The notes: generated from the letters alone by a model not told the origin. DNA of 64,000 bases from Paenibacillus humicola (GCF_028826105.1 NZ_JAQGPL010000001.1:4242501-4306500), one strand, 5' to 3'; shown: positions 44,251 through 52,584, numbered from the stretch's first letter. Translations and numbers: made by a program.

Positions 44251-45213
44251 TTAGCGCTGGCCGCGTTTGTTGTACCCCGACACGTAAACCGTCTCGACGT
44301 ACGGGCGAATCCGGTCCATAATCCGCTGCCCTTTGTGAAGCTCGTCCCCGTCCTTGCTCGTAAAGCTGAAATGCCGCTCCAGCGCGTCCAAATCGTAATT
44401 GGACGTATAGAAGGTCGGCTTGCGGTTCATCCGGTAGTTGAGAATCGAGCCCATCACGTGGTCGCGAACCCACGGATTCAGGTTCTCGGCTCCGATATCG
44501 TCGAATATGAGCAGGTCCGTCTCCTTCATCATGTCGACCGTTTCCTTCAGCTTGCCGGGCTCGAGCATCAGCGATTTCAAATCCTCGACGAACTCCGGCA
44601 TATAAACGATCGCGCCCGTGTAACCGGATTTCGCCAGCTCATAAAGCATATAGCACATCAGGAACGTCTTGCCCGTGCCGAAGCTGCCGGCCAGATACAG
44701 TCCTTCCCGCCCCAGCCCGTGTTCCTTCGTGCGGTCGATATATTCCAGCACCCTGCCGACCGCTCCGATCCGTTCCGTATCCTTCGTTAAAATCTCGTCG
44801 GCCGAATAGCCCTGCGACAGCGCCCGGTCGTCGATATAGAAGCTGCGGACGCGGCTGCGGATCTGCTCTTCCGACCGGCGCGCAAGGAGCTTCTTGCACG
44901 GCACCTTCCGGTCGGTCAGCTGGACCGTCCCGCCCGTCTTATCGCATGAAAGCAGCGTATAGTGGCCTTCAAAATCGTTCGGGCAGCTGCCAAGTCCCGG
45001 GCAATTCGAGCAGTTGCGGTACTCCTTCACGTATTGGTATACCCGGTTCAAATGAAGCCGAACGGTCGCCTCGTCCAGCTCCGGATGCTTGCCGCGCAGC
45101 TTCTGCACAAGCGGCTCCGCCAGCAGCTCCTTCATCAGACTGTCGGCCCGGCGCACCGCTTCGCTGCCGCCCGGCCAACGCTGCAGCAGTTCGCCAAGCG
45201 ATTCCATGGCCAT
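44251..45213 (-). CDS. dnaI: Primosomal protein DnaI, helicase loader
   Basis: 320 residues. The N-terminal helicase-binding domain contains a zinc site (Cys68, Cys71, Cys77, Cys90: NCSNCPGLGSC). The C-terminal AAA+ domain has Walker A GSFGTGKT (176-183), Walker B LLIFDDIG and sensor residues in FYTSNYDLDALERHF. DnaI loads the replicative helicase at oriC and at restart sites. The start MAMES follows AGGAGGTG at a spacing of 7. It follows dnaB by 13 bp, the same order as in B. subtilis. Confidence 0.96.
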   Translation of the reverse strand: MAMESLGELLQRWPGGSEAVRRADSLMKELLAEPLVQKLRGKHPELDEATVRLHLNRVYQYVKEYRNCSNCPGLGSCPNDFEGHYTLLSCDKTGGTVQLTDRKVPCKKLLARRSEEQIRSRVRSFYIDDRALSQGYSADEILTKDTERIGAVGRVLEYIDRTKEHGLGREGLYLAGSFGTGKTFLMCYMLYELAKSGYTGAIVYMPEFVEDLKSLMLEPGKLKETVDMMKETDLLIFDDIGAENLNPWVRDHVMGSILNYRMNRKPTFYTSNYDLDALERHFSFTSKDGDELHKGQRIMDRIRPYVETVYVSGYNKRGQR

Positions 45214-45226
45214 ATCCGTTCACCTC

Positions 45227-46768
45227 CTAAGATTTACCGTCCAGTTTGCGCGCCAGCTTCCGCAGCTCCTCCAGCTTCTCCGGCGACACCGCCGCGCCCG
45301 GCGCGTCCTGGATAATGGAGATCGGCGGCTTCGCCGCGCTTCTGCGCCCTCTGCCGCTCCCCGCTGCGGCGCCGCGGCTGCCTGCGCCGCCGGCTGCTCC
45401 GCCGTTCTCGCTCCGCCGCTCCTTGTCCGCCTCGAGCCTGACCTGCTCCCGGACGTAACGGACCGCCTTCTCAAACGTATCGATCCGTTTCACGAGCATA
45501 TTGGACGCGACGGCGTCTATGTAGGTTTTCGTCACCCGCTGGGCGTCGTTAATGCCGAGTACGTAATGAATAAGGACATTAATAACCGCGCCGTCCAGCC
45601 GGTAATTGAGGTCGACCACCTCAAACACGCGCATGATCCATTCCGGCACCGCTCCCGGGAAAAAGCGGGTAATAAACCGCGTATGCGGTTCGTTGCGCAT
45701 CAGCATATTGTACTGGTGAATGTCGCATCGGTCCGCGAGCTGCGCGGGAACGTCCAAGTAAAATTCGGCCTGCACCGCCGCTTCCTCGGGCACATCGTCC
45801 GCTGCGGCGCCGCCGTCCGCCGGTTCCGGCTCCGTGTCCGCGGCGCCGCTGCGGCCGAGAAGCCGCTGCCGGTCCCCCTCCCGCTTCCGTCCCTGGCGGA
45901 AAAGCTCGTTCGCCCGAAGCTGAAGCTCGTCCAGCATCAGCTCGCCGCGGGCGTTAAACGCTTCGTCCTCGTCCAGCAGCCGGCACAGATCGACCACGGT
46001 CAGCCCGTATTTGTACGCGATGTAGTTCAGCTCGGCCAGCCGCTCCTCGTCGCCTCGCAGTCCCTCGACATGCCGCCGGTTCGACGCATTGCGCGGAAAG
46101 CGCATGATGATGTCGGCATACCGGATACCCGCCGTTTCGGACGAGCCTCTGGCTGCCGCCGGCTGACGCGACGGCGCCACCTCGGTGAGCGCCTGCTCGA
46201 GCTCCCGGTCGACCGACTGCGCGTTCAGCCGGAACAGCTCATAGAACGGCACGGAAATGTTTTCCCGCATCAGCTCCGTGCCGGCCAACTCGTCCGCTTC
46301 CTTCTCGTAGAACGATTCGCGCAGCGCGATGACCGCATATTTGCCCACCTTGTCGCGCAGCAGCAGCGTCAAATGCGGCGTCCGGAAAAACTCGTCGGGC
46401 GCCAGCGGTTTTGCCAGCTCGTATTCGTATATGAAATCGTCGTGATCCGGGACGCCGAGCCGCGAAACCTGCAGCAGTCCGACCGCCTCCAGCCGCGACG
46501 CCTGCTCGGCCAGCCCCTGGCGGCCCTGCTCGTTCATCTCCAGCCCGAGTCCGAGCAGAAGCTTCCGCTGCGGCTCAAGCCGGGAATAGCCGATCCTATC
46601 GTCAGCCACCTGCTGGAACAGCAGCTCGTACAGCGCGGCGGCGAATGCGCCGATCATCGGCTGATAGATGATACCGAGCATTTTCCGGTCGACCGCGCTC
46701 AGCGAAAAATCGCGAAAAACGTAATACCGGTGATGCTCCGTAAATTGATGCAAGTTTCCGATCCGCAT
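45227..46768 (-). CDS. dnaB: Replication initiation and membrane attachment protein DnaB
   Basis: 513 residues. N-terminal winged-helix part (NLHQFTEHHRYYVFRDFSLS, MLGIIYQPMIGAFAAALYEL), a second DnaB/DnaD-like domain at about 380-450 (AVPEWIMRVFEVVDLNYRLD, NVLIHYVLG) and an Ala/Gly/Arg-rich tail. In low-GC Gram-positives DnaB works with DnaD to recruit DnaI-bound helicase to the origin; it is not the helicase itself. A poorly conserved, charged linker (about 285-340) is long here. ATG at 46768 follows GGAGCGG. First gene of dnaB-dnaI. Confidence 0.94.
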   Translation of the reverse strand: MRIGNLHQFTEHHRYYVFRDFSLSAVDRKMLGIIYQPMIGAFAAALYELLFQQVADDRIGYSRLEPQRKLLLGLGLEMNEQGRQGLAEQASRLEAVGLLQVSRLGVPDHDDFIYEYELAKPLAPDEFFRTPHLTLLLRDKVGKYAVIALRESFYEKEADELAGTELMRENISVPFYELFRLNAQSVDRELEQALTEVAPSRQPAAARGSSETAGIRYADIIMRFPRNASNRRHVEGLRGDEERLAELNYIAYKYGLTVVDLCRLLDEDEAFNARGELMLDELQLRANELFRQGRKREGDRQRLLGRSGAADTEPEPADGGAAADDVPEEAAVQAEFYLDVPAQLADRCDIHQYNMLMRNEPHTRFITRFFPGAVPEWIMRVFEVVDLNYRLDGAVINVLIHYVLGINDAQRVTKTYIDAVASNMLVKRIDTFEKAVRYVREQVRLEADKERRSENGGAAGGAGSRGAAAGSGRGRRSAAKPPISIIQDAPGAAVSPEKLEELRKLARKLDGKS

Positions 46769-46839
46769 CGTGCTTTACCGCTCCATCCCTTAGACTGTCC
46801 TCCTATTCTATCATAAAAAAGGCCCGGATTTGAGGCGCG

Positions 46840-46881
46840 AAAAAAAAGAAATCCCCCCGAATTTTCTTTCGGGGGGATTCT
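46840..46881 (-). terminator. Terminator of the alpha/beta-hydrolase gene
   Basis: Perfect AATCCCCCCGAA / TTCGGGGGGATT stem followed on the minus strand by TTCTTTTTTTT, just past the hydrolase stop. Confidence 0.93.
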
Positions 46882-46884
46882 GCT

Positions 46885-47769
46885 TCAGGGCTGACGCACG
46901 CCCGGCCCTTCCTCTTCGAGACCGGCCGTCACGCCTTGTCCGGCGATTTGCTTCAGCAGCTCCTCGCGTTCTTCAAACGTATCCGCAACCTCCGGACGCT
47001 CCTGCTTGTCGATCCACTGCCGGATGACGAACGCCGTCCGCGCCGGCTCCTTCATAAGCAGATGGCGGCCGGCCTTCAGCACGCCGTACAGCTCGCTGTC
47101 CGGCAGTGCGCGGTGCAGCTCACGGGCGTACATGGCGCCGCGCATATCCGCCGTCCCGTAAATGACCAGCATCGGCTGCCTGATCCGGCCGAGCTCGCGG
47201 GCGAACGAAGTGTCGAGACAAGCCGACACATATTCCTTCCAGCGGACGGCGCTGCCCTGTTTCGCTTCCTCTTGCAGCGCTTGGAACGCCGTCCGATTGT
47301 CCGCTTCCTGCCAGGCCGCTTGCAGCGCAACCAGCTCCCTCGCTTTCAGCAGGCTGGAAACGTAAGCGGCCTGCAGCTTCGAACGGCTGACGATATCCGT
47401 ATAAGCGGCCGCTCCGGAAATCAGAATCCCTCCGCAGAAACGGTCCGGATAAGCCAGCAGCGCCTGAAGCGCCGGAAGCGATGCCGGGCCGTAGGCGCAC
47501 AAATACGCCTGCTTCGCTCCGCTCCAATCCAATATGCGCCGCATGTCTTCAGCCAGCAGCGGCAGTGTGAGCCGCGCGGTTCCCGCTTCACTGTGCCCGT
47601 GGCCGCGTGCATCGAACGTGATGACGCGGCGGGTATCCGCCAGCTCCGTCCTCACATACGTGAACAGCCTGCTGCTGATGCATGGCGGATGAACGCACAG
47701 CACCGGCGTTCCGCGGTCCCCCTGCTCATGAACATGGACGGCCGTATCCCCGATTTGAAAAAAAGGCAA
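46885..47769 (-). CDS. Alpha/beta-hydrolase-fold protein lacking the serine nucleophile
   Basis: 294 residues. The fold is clear: VLCVHPPCISSRLF (oxyanion strand), VITFDARGHGHSEAG, a lid region, VIYGTADMRG with the acid Asp208, and AGRHLLMKEP with His236. The nucleophile elbow reads YLCAYGPASLPAL, where alignment to the usual GHSMGG pattern puts Gly94 in place of Ser. Either the protein is not a hydrolase or another residue serves. A C-terminal extension (about 260-294) is charged. The start is TTG at 47769, seven bases after GAGGTG. Monocistronic. Confidence 0.83.
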   Translation of the reverse strand: MPFFQIGDTAVHVHEQGDRGTPVLCVHPPCISSRLFTYVRTELADTRRVITFDARGHGHSEAGTARLTLPLLAEDMRRILDWSGAKQAYLCAYGPASLPALQALLAYPDRFCGGILISGAAAYTDIVSRSKLQAAYVSSLLKARELVALQAAWQEADNRTAFQALQEEAKQGSAVRWKEYVSACLDTSFARELGRIRQPMLVIYGTADMRGAMYARELHRALPDSELYGVLKAGRHLLMKEPARTAFVIRQWIDKQERPEVADTFEEREELLKQIAGQGVTAGLEEEGPGVRQP

Positions 47770-47844
47770 GGCTCAACACCTCGGATCTGTCAAATTTGGC
47801 TGACGAATATCCTTAGTATGGCCCTGCCGCCGTGCGAATCATCA

Positions 47845-48132
47845 TTAGAACATTTTGTAACCGCCGCGCCGCAGCGCGCGAATGGCCGATCCGCTGATAT
47901 AAGCGCCGATCAAAGCGCCGATCGCCGGCACGATATCGACAATGGTGAATGCGGTGAAATTGCCGATGATCGTCTTCGAATGATCCCACGTCTGCCAGAT
48001 GAAAATCGGAATCAACACGATGACATACAAATAAATGGGAAACCAGGTCGTCTTCAGCAGCATGTTCAATATAAACCCGATCCCGAACATCATGACGAAA
48101 AACAGAATCGTCGCAATAATGAGCTGAAGCAT
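47845..48132 (-). CDS. yuiB: YuiB-like membrane protein
   Basis: 95 residues with two to three transmembrane helices (LIIATILFFVMMFGIGFIL at the N-terminus, a second at about 35-48, a third near 60-85). The FGIGFILNMLL and C-terminal SGSAIRALRRGGYKMF elements match YuiB of Bacillus, of unknown function. In B. subtilis yuiB also sits near yumB and yumC, which supports the call. ATG at 48132 follows AAGGGG at a longer-than-usual spacing. Confidence 0.8.
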   Translation of the reverse strand: MLQLIIATILFFVMMFGIGFILNMLLKTTWFPIYLYVIVLIPIFIWQTWDHSKTIIGNFTAFTIVDIVPAIGALIGAYISGSAIRALRRGGYKMF

Positions 48133-48264
48133 GGTATTCGTTGTCCCCTTAACGTTGAATTGCCGGCTGCCGCCTTCAGAAAGGCGGATTTTCGCTACGA
48201 TTTAGTTTAGTGGAACCCCCCAGGGAAGTCAATTGATGCGGCCCGTTTGTCACAAGTCCGCCAT

Positions 48265-48294
48265 TTGCGCCTCGTAGCGGCGTTACGATACAAT
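48265..48294 (+). promoter_or_regulatory. Promoter of hemQ
   Basis: TTGCGC (48265-48270), 18 bp, TACAAT (48289-48294), 35 bp before the start codon. Confidence 0.6.
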
Positions 48295-48328
48295 GGGAAG
48301 GACACTTACGCGACGGGAGAGATGACCC

Positions 48329-49075
48329 ATGAGTGAAGCGGCTCAAACGCTGGAGGGCTGGTACGCCCTGCACGATTTCCGCTCGATCGACTGGAACGCC
48401 TGGAAGCGCGCGGACGAGCATGTGCGCCGCGCCGCATCGGACGAGCTTGAGGCGCTGCTGAAGCAGTACCAAGCCGCCGAAGAAGCGAAAACCGGCAGCA
48501 CCGCTTTTTACGCGATCGTCGGCCAAAAAGCCGATTTTGTCTTTATGCATTTGCGCGAGACGCTGGAAGAACTGAACGAACTCGAGACGGCTTTCAACAA
48601 GACGTCGTTCGCTTCGTTCACCGTCCCGGCCCACTCGTACGTCAGCGTCGTCGAGCTGAGCAATTACATGGCGGCGCCCGGAACGGACCCGATGCAAAAT
48701 CCGGACATCGTCGCACGGCTGAAGCCGATTTTGCCGAAATGGAATCACATCTGCTTTTACCCGATGAACAAGCGCCGTCAAGGCGGCGACAACTGGTATA
48801 TGCTCGGCATGGACGAGCGCCGCGCCATGATGCGGAGCCACGGCATGATCGGGCGCAGCTATGCCGGCAAAATCAAGCAGATCATTACCGGCTCAGTTGG
48901 CTTCGACGACTGGGAATGGGGCGTAACCCTGTTTGCCGAAGACGCGCTTCAGTTCAAGAAGCTCGTTTACGAAATGCGCTTCGATGAAGTGAGCGCCCGG
49001 TTCGGCGACTTCGGCGAGTTCTTCGTCGGCAACCGGCTGGACGAGGAGAAGCTGCACCGGATGCTCAGCCTCTGA
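48329..49075 (+). CDS. hemQ: Coproheme decarboxylase HemQ (chlorite-dismutase family)
   Basis: 248 residues. HemQ converts coproheme III to heme b in the coproporphyrin-dependent route of Gram-positives. Landmarks: [14 protein letters not shown] at the N-terminus, the radical tyrosine in [18 protein letters not shown], the proximal heme histidine in [14 protein letters not shown], and [15 protein letters not shown]. No chlorite-degrading arginine context was looked for beyond this. ATG at 48329 follows GGGAG at a spacing of 9. It supplies heme for SdhC and, through CtaA, heme A oxidase. Confidence 0.95.
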   Translation: MSEAAQTLEGWYALHDFRSIDWNAWKRADEHVRRAASDELEALLKQYQAAEEAKTGSTAFYAIVGQKADFVFMHLRETLEELNELETAFNKTSFASFTVPAHSYVSVVELSNYMAAPGTDPMQNPDIVARLKPILPKWNHICFYPMNKRRQGGDNWYMLGMDERRAMMRSHGMIGRSYAGKIKQIITGSVGFDDWEWGVTLFAEDALQFKKLVYEMRFDEVSARFGDFGEFFVGNRLDEEKLHRMLSL

Positions 49076-49084
49076 ATAGAGTCA

Positions 49085-49134
49085 TGCAAAAAACGGATGG
49101 AGCCGCGTCTTGCCGGGCTTCATCCGTTTTTTTA
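49085..49134. terminator. Bidirectional terminator between hemQ and the ndh unit
   Basis: AAAAAACGGATGGAGCC pairs with GGCTTCATCCGTTTTTTT, with A- and T-runs on both ends; serves both convergent transcripts. Confidence 0.92.
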
Positions 49135-49141
49135 TGTTCCG

Positions 49142-49396
49142 TTAATCCTCGTCGTCCTCTTCCATCAGCCGCTTGGCTTCCAGGTACGCTTCCGTCTGGC
49201 GGTCGCGTTCGCGGCTTTTCTCCTTCAACCGCTCGATCGCCGGCAGAATCAGAATGTCGACTTCCTTCTGCACCGTATAAGCGAGATCGTGCCGTCCCTG
49301 CGATTCCAGGAAGGACCCGACCTCCATCAGCGCATTGTATCTGTCCAGCTCCTCGCGCGTCAGCAGCCCGCGAACCTGCACGCTGCAGTGGCGCAT
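49142..49396 (-). CDS. Small conserved hypothetical protein coupled to ndh
   Basis: 84 residues, soluble, highly charged and probably all-helical (REELDRYNALMEVGSFLESQ, then EVDILILPAIERLKEKSRER and an acidic end). No domain recognised. Its ATG overlaps the ndh stop codon as TGATG at 49398-49394, so it is likely made by translational coupling with NDH-2. The terminator right after it closes a two-gene unit. A role with NDH-2 is inferred only from this arrangement. Confidence 0.7.
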   Translation of the reverse strand: MRHCSVQVRGLLTREELDRYNALMEVGSFLESQGRHDLAYTVQKEVDILILPAIERLKEKSRERDRQTEAYLEAKRLMEEDDED

Positions 49397-50589
49397 CAGA
49401 GAAACTTTCCTTTACGTATAACAAGCGGAATACCGCCAATAATGTACAAGTAACGGATGTCAATCGCTTTTTTGATCATCGCGGCAAATCCGCCTTTATA
49501 TTTTTTGCCGAAAGCGATGCCGATCGCTTCACCTTTGCCGAGCGAGGCAACCGTGCCTTTGTTCTTGAACTCGAATTTCTTCAGCGGCTGGTTGCGGATC
49601 GAGGCGACCAGATTGTGCGCGCACGTGACGCCCTGCTGCATGGCAATCTGAGCCGTCGGCGGGTACGGCCGGCCCTCGGGATTAAACATGAGCGAGTTGT
49701 CCCCGACGATATAGATGTTCTCATGGCCCGGCGCACGCAGAAATTCGTCGACCTTGACCCGTCCGCGCATCGTCTCAAAGCCCGCTTCTTCGATGAGCCT
49801 GCTGCCGCGGACGCCGGCCGCCCAAACAACCGTGGCCGCACGGATTTCTTCGCCGTCGCCGACGATGACGCCGTCCGGCGTGCATTCCTTGATCGGCGTG
49901 CCGATGCGGAAAGTAACGCCTTTCTTCGCGAGCACCTGCATCGCGTATTCCACAAGCTCGGGATCAAAGCCCGGGAGCGCCGTCGGCGCCGCTTCAATCG
50001 TATAGATTTTGACCAGCTGCGGATCGACGTCGAACTGCCGGCACAGCTCGGGAACGCGGTCGGCCAGCTCGCCGACGAATTCGATGCCCGTGAAGCCTGC
50101 GCCGCCGACAACGAACGAGAGGTAATCGGTGCGGTGCGGCTCGCGCTTATAGCGGGCGAATTGATATTCGATATGCTCGCGGATCAGGCGGACGGAGTTG
50201 ATGCTGCGGATGTTCATGGCATATTCGTTCATTCCCGGAATGCCGAACGTCTCGGGCTCGCCGCCGACGCCGATAACCAGAAAATCGTAGGAAAGGGTGC
50301 CGTCTTCGAGTATGACTTTTTTGTCCTGCGTGCGGATTTGCACGACGGTCGATTTGACGAAATCGATCTTGAATTCATCGATTAATTTGGAGATGCTGAC
50401 GCGGGCGTTCTCCGCCTTGTCCGTTCCGGCGGCAGGCATATGCAAATGCGTCGTAATGTAATGGTAGTCATGCTTGTTGACAAGCGTGACGTCGGCTTCG
50501 TTGTAGTTCAGCTCCTTTTGCAGGCGCAGCGCCGTAAGGATGCCGCCGTAGCCGGCTCCCAATATGACGATTTTCGGTATGTTGCTCAT
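49396..50589 (-). CDS. ndh: Type II NADH dehydrogenase (YumB-like)
   Basis: 397 residues. FAD-binding motif IVILGAGYGGILTALRLQ at the N-terminus, NAD-binding VVGGAGFTGIEFVGELAD near 165, the second FAD contact NIYIVGDNS, and the quinone-site motif TAQIAMQQG. The C-terminal part (about 360-397) has amphipathic, membrane-binding character. It oxidises NADH with menaquinone without proton pumping. ATG at 50589 follows a weak GGATGGG. A Rex-like site lies 35 bp upstream, the known mode of ndh control in Bacillus. Divergent from yumC. Confidence 0.95.
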   Translation of the reverse strand: MSNIPKIVILGAGYGGILTALRLQKELNYNEADVTLVNKHDYHYITTHLHMPAAGTDKAENARVSISKLIDEFKIDFVKSTVVQIRTQDKKVILEDGTLSYDFLVIGVGGEPETFGIPGMNEYAMNIRSINSVRLIREHIEYQFARYKREPHRTDYLSFVVGGAGFTGIEFVGELADRVPELCRQFDVDPQLVKIYTIEAAPTALPGFDPELVEYAMQVLAKKGVTFRIGTPIKECTPDGVIVGDGEEIRAATVVWAAGVRGSRLIEEAGFETMRGRVKVDEFLRAPGHENIYIVGDNSLMFNPEGRPYPPTAQIAMQQGVTCAHNLVASIRNQPLKKFEFKNKGTVASLGKGEAIGIAFGKKYKGGFAAMIKKAIDIRYLYIIGGIPLVIRKGKFL

Positions 50590-50623
50590 CGCAGAATCCC
50601 ATCCATTCCTGTTTCTTTTCGCT

Positions 50624-50641
50624 TTGTGAAAAAATACACAA
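50624..50641. promoter_or_regulatory. Rex-like operator upstream of ndh
   Basis: TTGTGA-AAAAAT-ACACAA matches the Rex consensus TTGTGA-N6-TCACAA at 11 of 12 defined positions. It lies 35 bp upstream of the ndh start codon. The wider region 50590-50890 is AT-rich and holds only this and the yumC promoter. Confidence 0.6.
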
Positions 50642-50824
50642 TCCTACACAAAGCGTTAAAGGCTATCTCTGTAATTTGTGAAAAAAGCCGGTTATCTATG
50701 CATGCCTAACCGACACGAATTCGACAAATTCGTTCACTTAATACCTCACATATTACAAACTTTTCATTAAAAGTTCAAGGGTAAAATATACGAAATTCTT
50801 TAGAACAACATACAAAGTTCTTGT

Positions 50825-50853
50825 TTCATTATAGCTTGTCGAAACGATATAAT
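50825..50853 (+). promoter_or_regulatory. Promoter of yumC
   Basis: Perfect TATAAT (50848-50853) with TTCATT 17 bp upstream (50825-50830), 38 bp before the GTG start. Confidence 0.6.
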
Positions 50854-50890
50854 GAACAAATGATAATGCCACTTTTTGGAGGTGCCAACC

Positions 50891-51892
50891 GTGCTGCAAC
50901 AACCCGATTCTTCAGCCGTCGTCGACATTGCGATCATAGGCGGTGGCCCGGCCGGCATGTTCGCCGCTTTTTACGGCGGGATGCGCCAGGCTACGGTAAA
51001 ATTAATCGAAAGCATGCCCCAGCTCGGCGGACAGCTCGCCGCGCTTTACCCGGAGAAATATATTTACGACGTGGCCGGATTTCCGAAGATAACCGCCCAG
51101 GAGCTCGTTGATCAGCTGAAAAAGCAGATGGACCATTTCAAGGCCGAGATTTGCCTGGAGGAGAAAGTGAAGGACGTCGTCAAGCGTGACGAGCGCCTGT
51201 TTGAAATCGTGACGGACAAAACGGTCCATTTCGCCAAAGCGGTCATCGTGACCGCAGGTGTCGGCGCCTTCGAACCGCGGCGTCTGGAGCTGCCGGAGGC
51301 TCCCCGGTTCGAGAACCGGAATTTGCATTATTTCGTCAGCGACCTGAATCAGTTCAAAGGCCAGCGCGTGCTGATCAGCGGAGGCGGCGATTCCGCGGTC
51401 GACTGGGCGCTGATGCTGGAGCCGATCGCGGCGAGCGTAACGCTTATCCACCGCCGGGACAAATTCCGCGCGCACGAGCACAGCGTGGAGAACCTGATCC
51501 GCTCGCGCGTCGACGTCCTGACGCCGTACGAAATTACCGGGCTGCACGGCTCGGACCGGATCGAACAGGTCACCCTGCAGGAAGTGAAGTCGAACGAAAC
51601 AAAGACAATTCCCGTCGATACGGTCATCGTCAACTTCGGCTTCGTCTCGTCGCTCGGGCCGATTGCCGAATGGGGGCTCGAGATCGACGGCGGGTCGATC
51701 GTCGTCGATTCCCGCATGGAAACGAGCGTGCCCGGCATATTCGCGGCGGGCGACATCACGACGTATCCGGGAAAGCTGAAGCTGATTGCCGTCGGTTTCG
51801 GCGAAGCGCCTACTGCCGTAAACAATGCCAAGGTGTATGTGGATCCCGGCGCGAAGCTGTCACCCGGCCACAGCAGCAGCATGAAACTGTAA
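50891..51892 (+). CDS. yumC: Ferredoxin--NADP reductase (YumC type)
   Basis: 333 residues, thioredoxin-reductase-like fold but without the CxxC disulfide. FAD site [20 protein letters not shown], then [24 protein letters not shown] site [17 protein letters not shown] and the C-terminal [21 protein letters not shown]. It reduces ferredoxin or flavodoxin with NADPH. The start is GTG at 50891, eight bases after GGAGG; an in-frame TTG at 50876 contains that ribosome site and is rejected. Divergent from ndh, as yumB and yumC also lie together in Bacillus. Confidence 0.94.
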   Translation: MLQQPDSSAVVDIAIIGGGPAGMFAAFYGGMRQATVKLIESMPQLGGQLAALYPEKYIYDVAGFPKITAQELVDQLKKQMDHFKAEICLEEKVKDVVKRDERLFEIVTDKTVHFAKAVIVTAGVGAFEPRRLELPEAPRFENRNLHYFVSDLNQFKGQRVLISGGGDSAVDWALMLEPIAASVTLIHRRDKFRAHEHSVENLIRSRVDVLTPYEITGLHGSDRIEQVTLQEVKSNETKTIPVDTVIVNFGFVSSLGPIAEWGLEIDGGSIVVDSRMETSVPGIFAAGDITTYPGKLKLIAVGFGEAPTAVNNAKVYVDPGAKLSPGHSSSMKL

Positions 51893-51906
51893 TTTCAAAC
51901 AAATGA

Positions 51907-51969
51907 GGGTATCCTAAGCTTTGCCGGATCGGACGTACAGCGTCCGAAATCATGCAAAGGAGGATACCC
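51907..51969 (+). promoter_or_regulatory. Hairpin masking the ribosome site of the zinc-ribbon gene
   Basis: GGGTATCCT (51907-51915) pairs with AGGATACCC (51961-51969), CTTTGC (51919-51924) with GCAAAG (51954-51959), and TCGGACG (51929-51935) with CGTCCGA (51941-51947). The Shine-Dalgarno AAAGGAGG (51956-51963) lies inside the paired 3' arm, five bases before the arm ends and ten before the ATG. No T run follows, so it is not a terminator of yumC. Confidence 0.7.
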
Positions 51970-51973
51970 TTCT

Positions 51974-52273
51974 ATGTTATGTCCCATTTGTAACGGGCTC
52001 AGGCAGCTCACCGCCGATTGTCAGGTATGTGCAGGGCCGGCCGCGGATTGCGGGCGCACGGTCGACTATTTCGGTCCCTACGCTCCCTATCAGCCGTACG
52101 AAGAAACGAACGCATTGACGGATGAAACGGAAAAGGCGTCCGAATGCTGCATGCATGTTTTATATTGTCCGAATTGCGGGAATTTGTCCGAAGTTTCCAT
52201 AGCGGAATGGGATCAGCCGGTCCAGGAGGCGGTTAACGGGAAACGCGCATCGGCAGCGCAAAGTTTTATCTAA
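51974..52273 (+). CDS. Zinc-ribbon-like small protein, function unknown
   Basis: 99 residues. Cys pairs are seen in CPICNG (Cys3/Cys6), DCQVCAG, ECCMHVLYCPNCG, giving two possible zinc knuckles; a Pro/Tyr-rich link (FGPYAPYQPYEE) lies between. No known family recognised. The ATG at 51974 has AAAGGAGG ten bases upstream, but that site is locked in a predicted three-part hairpin, so translation may be conditional. It follows yumC by 81 bp in the same direction and may share its transcript. Its stop codon overlaps that of convergent sda by four bases. Confidence 0.75.
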   Translation: MLCPICNGLRQLTADCQVCAGPAADCGRTVDYFGPYAPYQPYEETNALTDETEKASECCMHVLYCPNCGNLSEVSIAEWDQPVQEAVNGKRASAAQSFI

Positions 52274-52413
52274 GCGGTGTTCCGGTACGTGTCGGGATTG
52301 ATCTGCCTGCGTATCATTTCCGCCGCCAGCAATTTAATGAAGTCGGCGTCCAAATTGTATTGGATGGCCGAATGATATGCGTCCACGAGCAGTTCGTCAG
52401 ACAGCAGCTCCAT
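52270..52413 (-). CDS. sda: Sporulation histidine-kinase inhibitor Sda
   Basis: 47 residues (MELLSDELLVDAYHSAIQYN, then LDADFIKLLAAEMIRRQINP). LSDELL, the aromatic at 13, NLDADFI and the basic RR pair align with B. subtilis Sda, a helical hairpin that binds the KinA dimerisation domain and stops sporulation when replication is disturbed. ATG at 52413 follows GGGAGAGAGG. Upstream there is a sigma-A-like promoter and a cluster of DnaA boxes, as known for sda in B. subtilis, where DnaA activates it. Too short for most automatic gene finding. Confidence 0.9.
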   Translation of the reverse strand: MELLSDELLVDAYHSAIQYNLDADFIKLLAAEMIRRQINPDTYRNTA

Positions 52414-52446
52414 GGTCCTCTCTCCCTTCCTGTTTCTTCCTTGTCC

Positions 52447-52476
52447 ATCTTAGCATGCCCCCAAGGAGCAGAACAA
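52447..52476 (-). promoter_or_regulatory. Promoter of sda
   Basis: TTGTTC (52471-52476), 18 bp, TAAGAT (52447-52452) on the minus strand, 34 bp before the sda start codon. Confidence 0.6.
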
Positions 52477-52485
52477 GCGTTCCGC

Positions 52486-52584
52486 TTATCCACAGCCGGA
52501 TGTGGACAGGGTGTGAGCAAGTTGTGGGTAAAGGTCGAAAAAACAGGAATATCAATGAGGATATTGTGGATACGCTTATACACA
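52486..52584. promoter_or_regulatory. DnaA-box cluster upstream of sda
   Basis: Box-like nonamers: TTATCCACA (52486-52494, perfect), TGTGGACAG (52501-52509, two mismatches), TGTGGGTAA (52523-52531, one), TGTGGATAC (52565-52573, one) and TTATACACA (52576-52584, fits TTATNCACA). The first begins 10 bp upstream of the sda -35. Confidence 0.82.

Noticed and set aside
52486..52584. Chromosomal origin of replication
   Set aside because: DnaA boxes are present but there is no dnaA/dnaN gene pair or clear unwinding element; the promoter of sda explains the cluster better.
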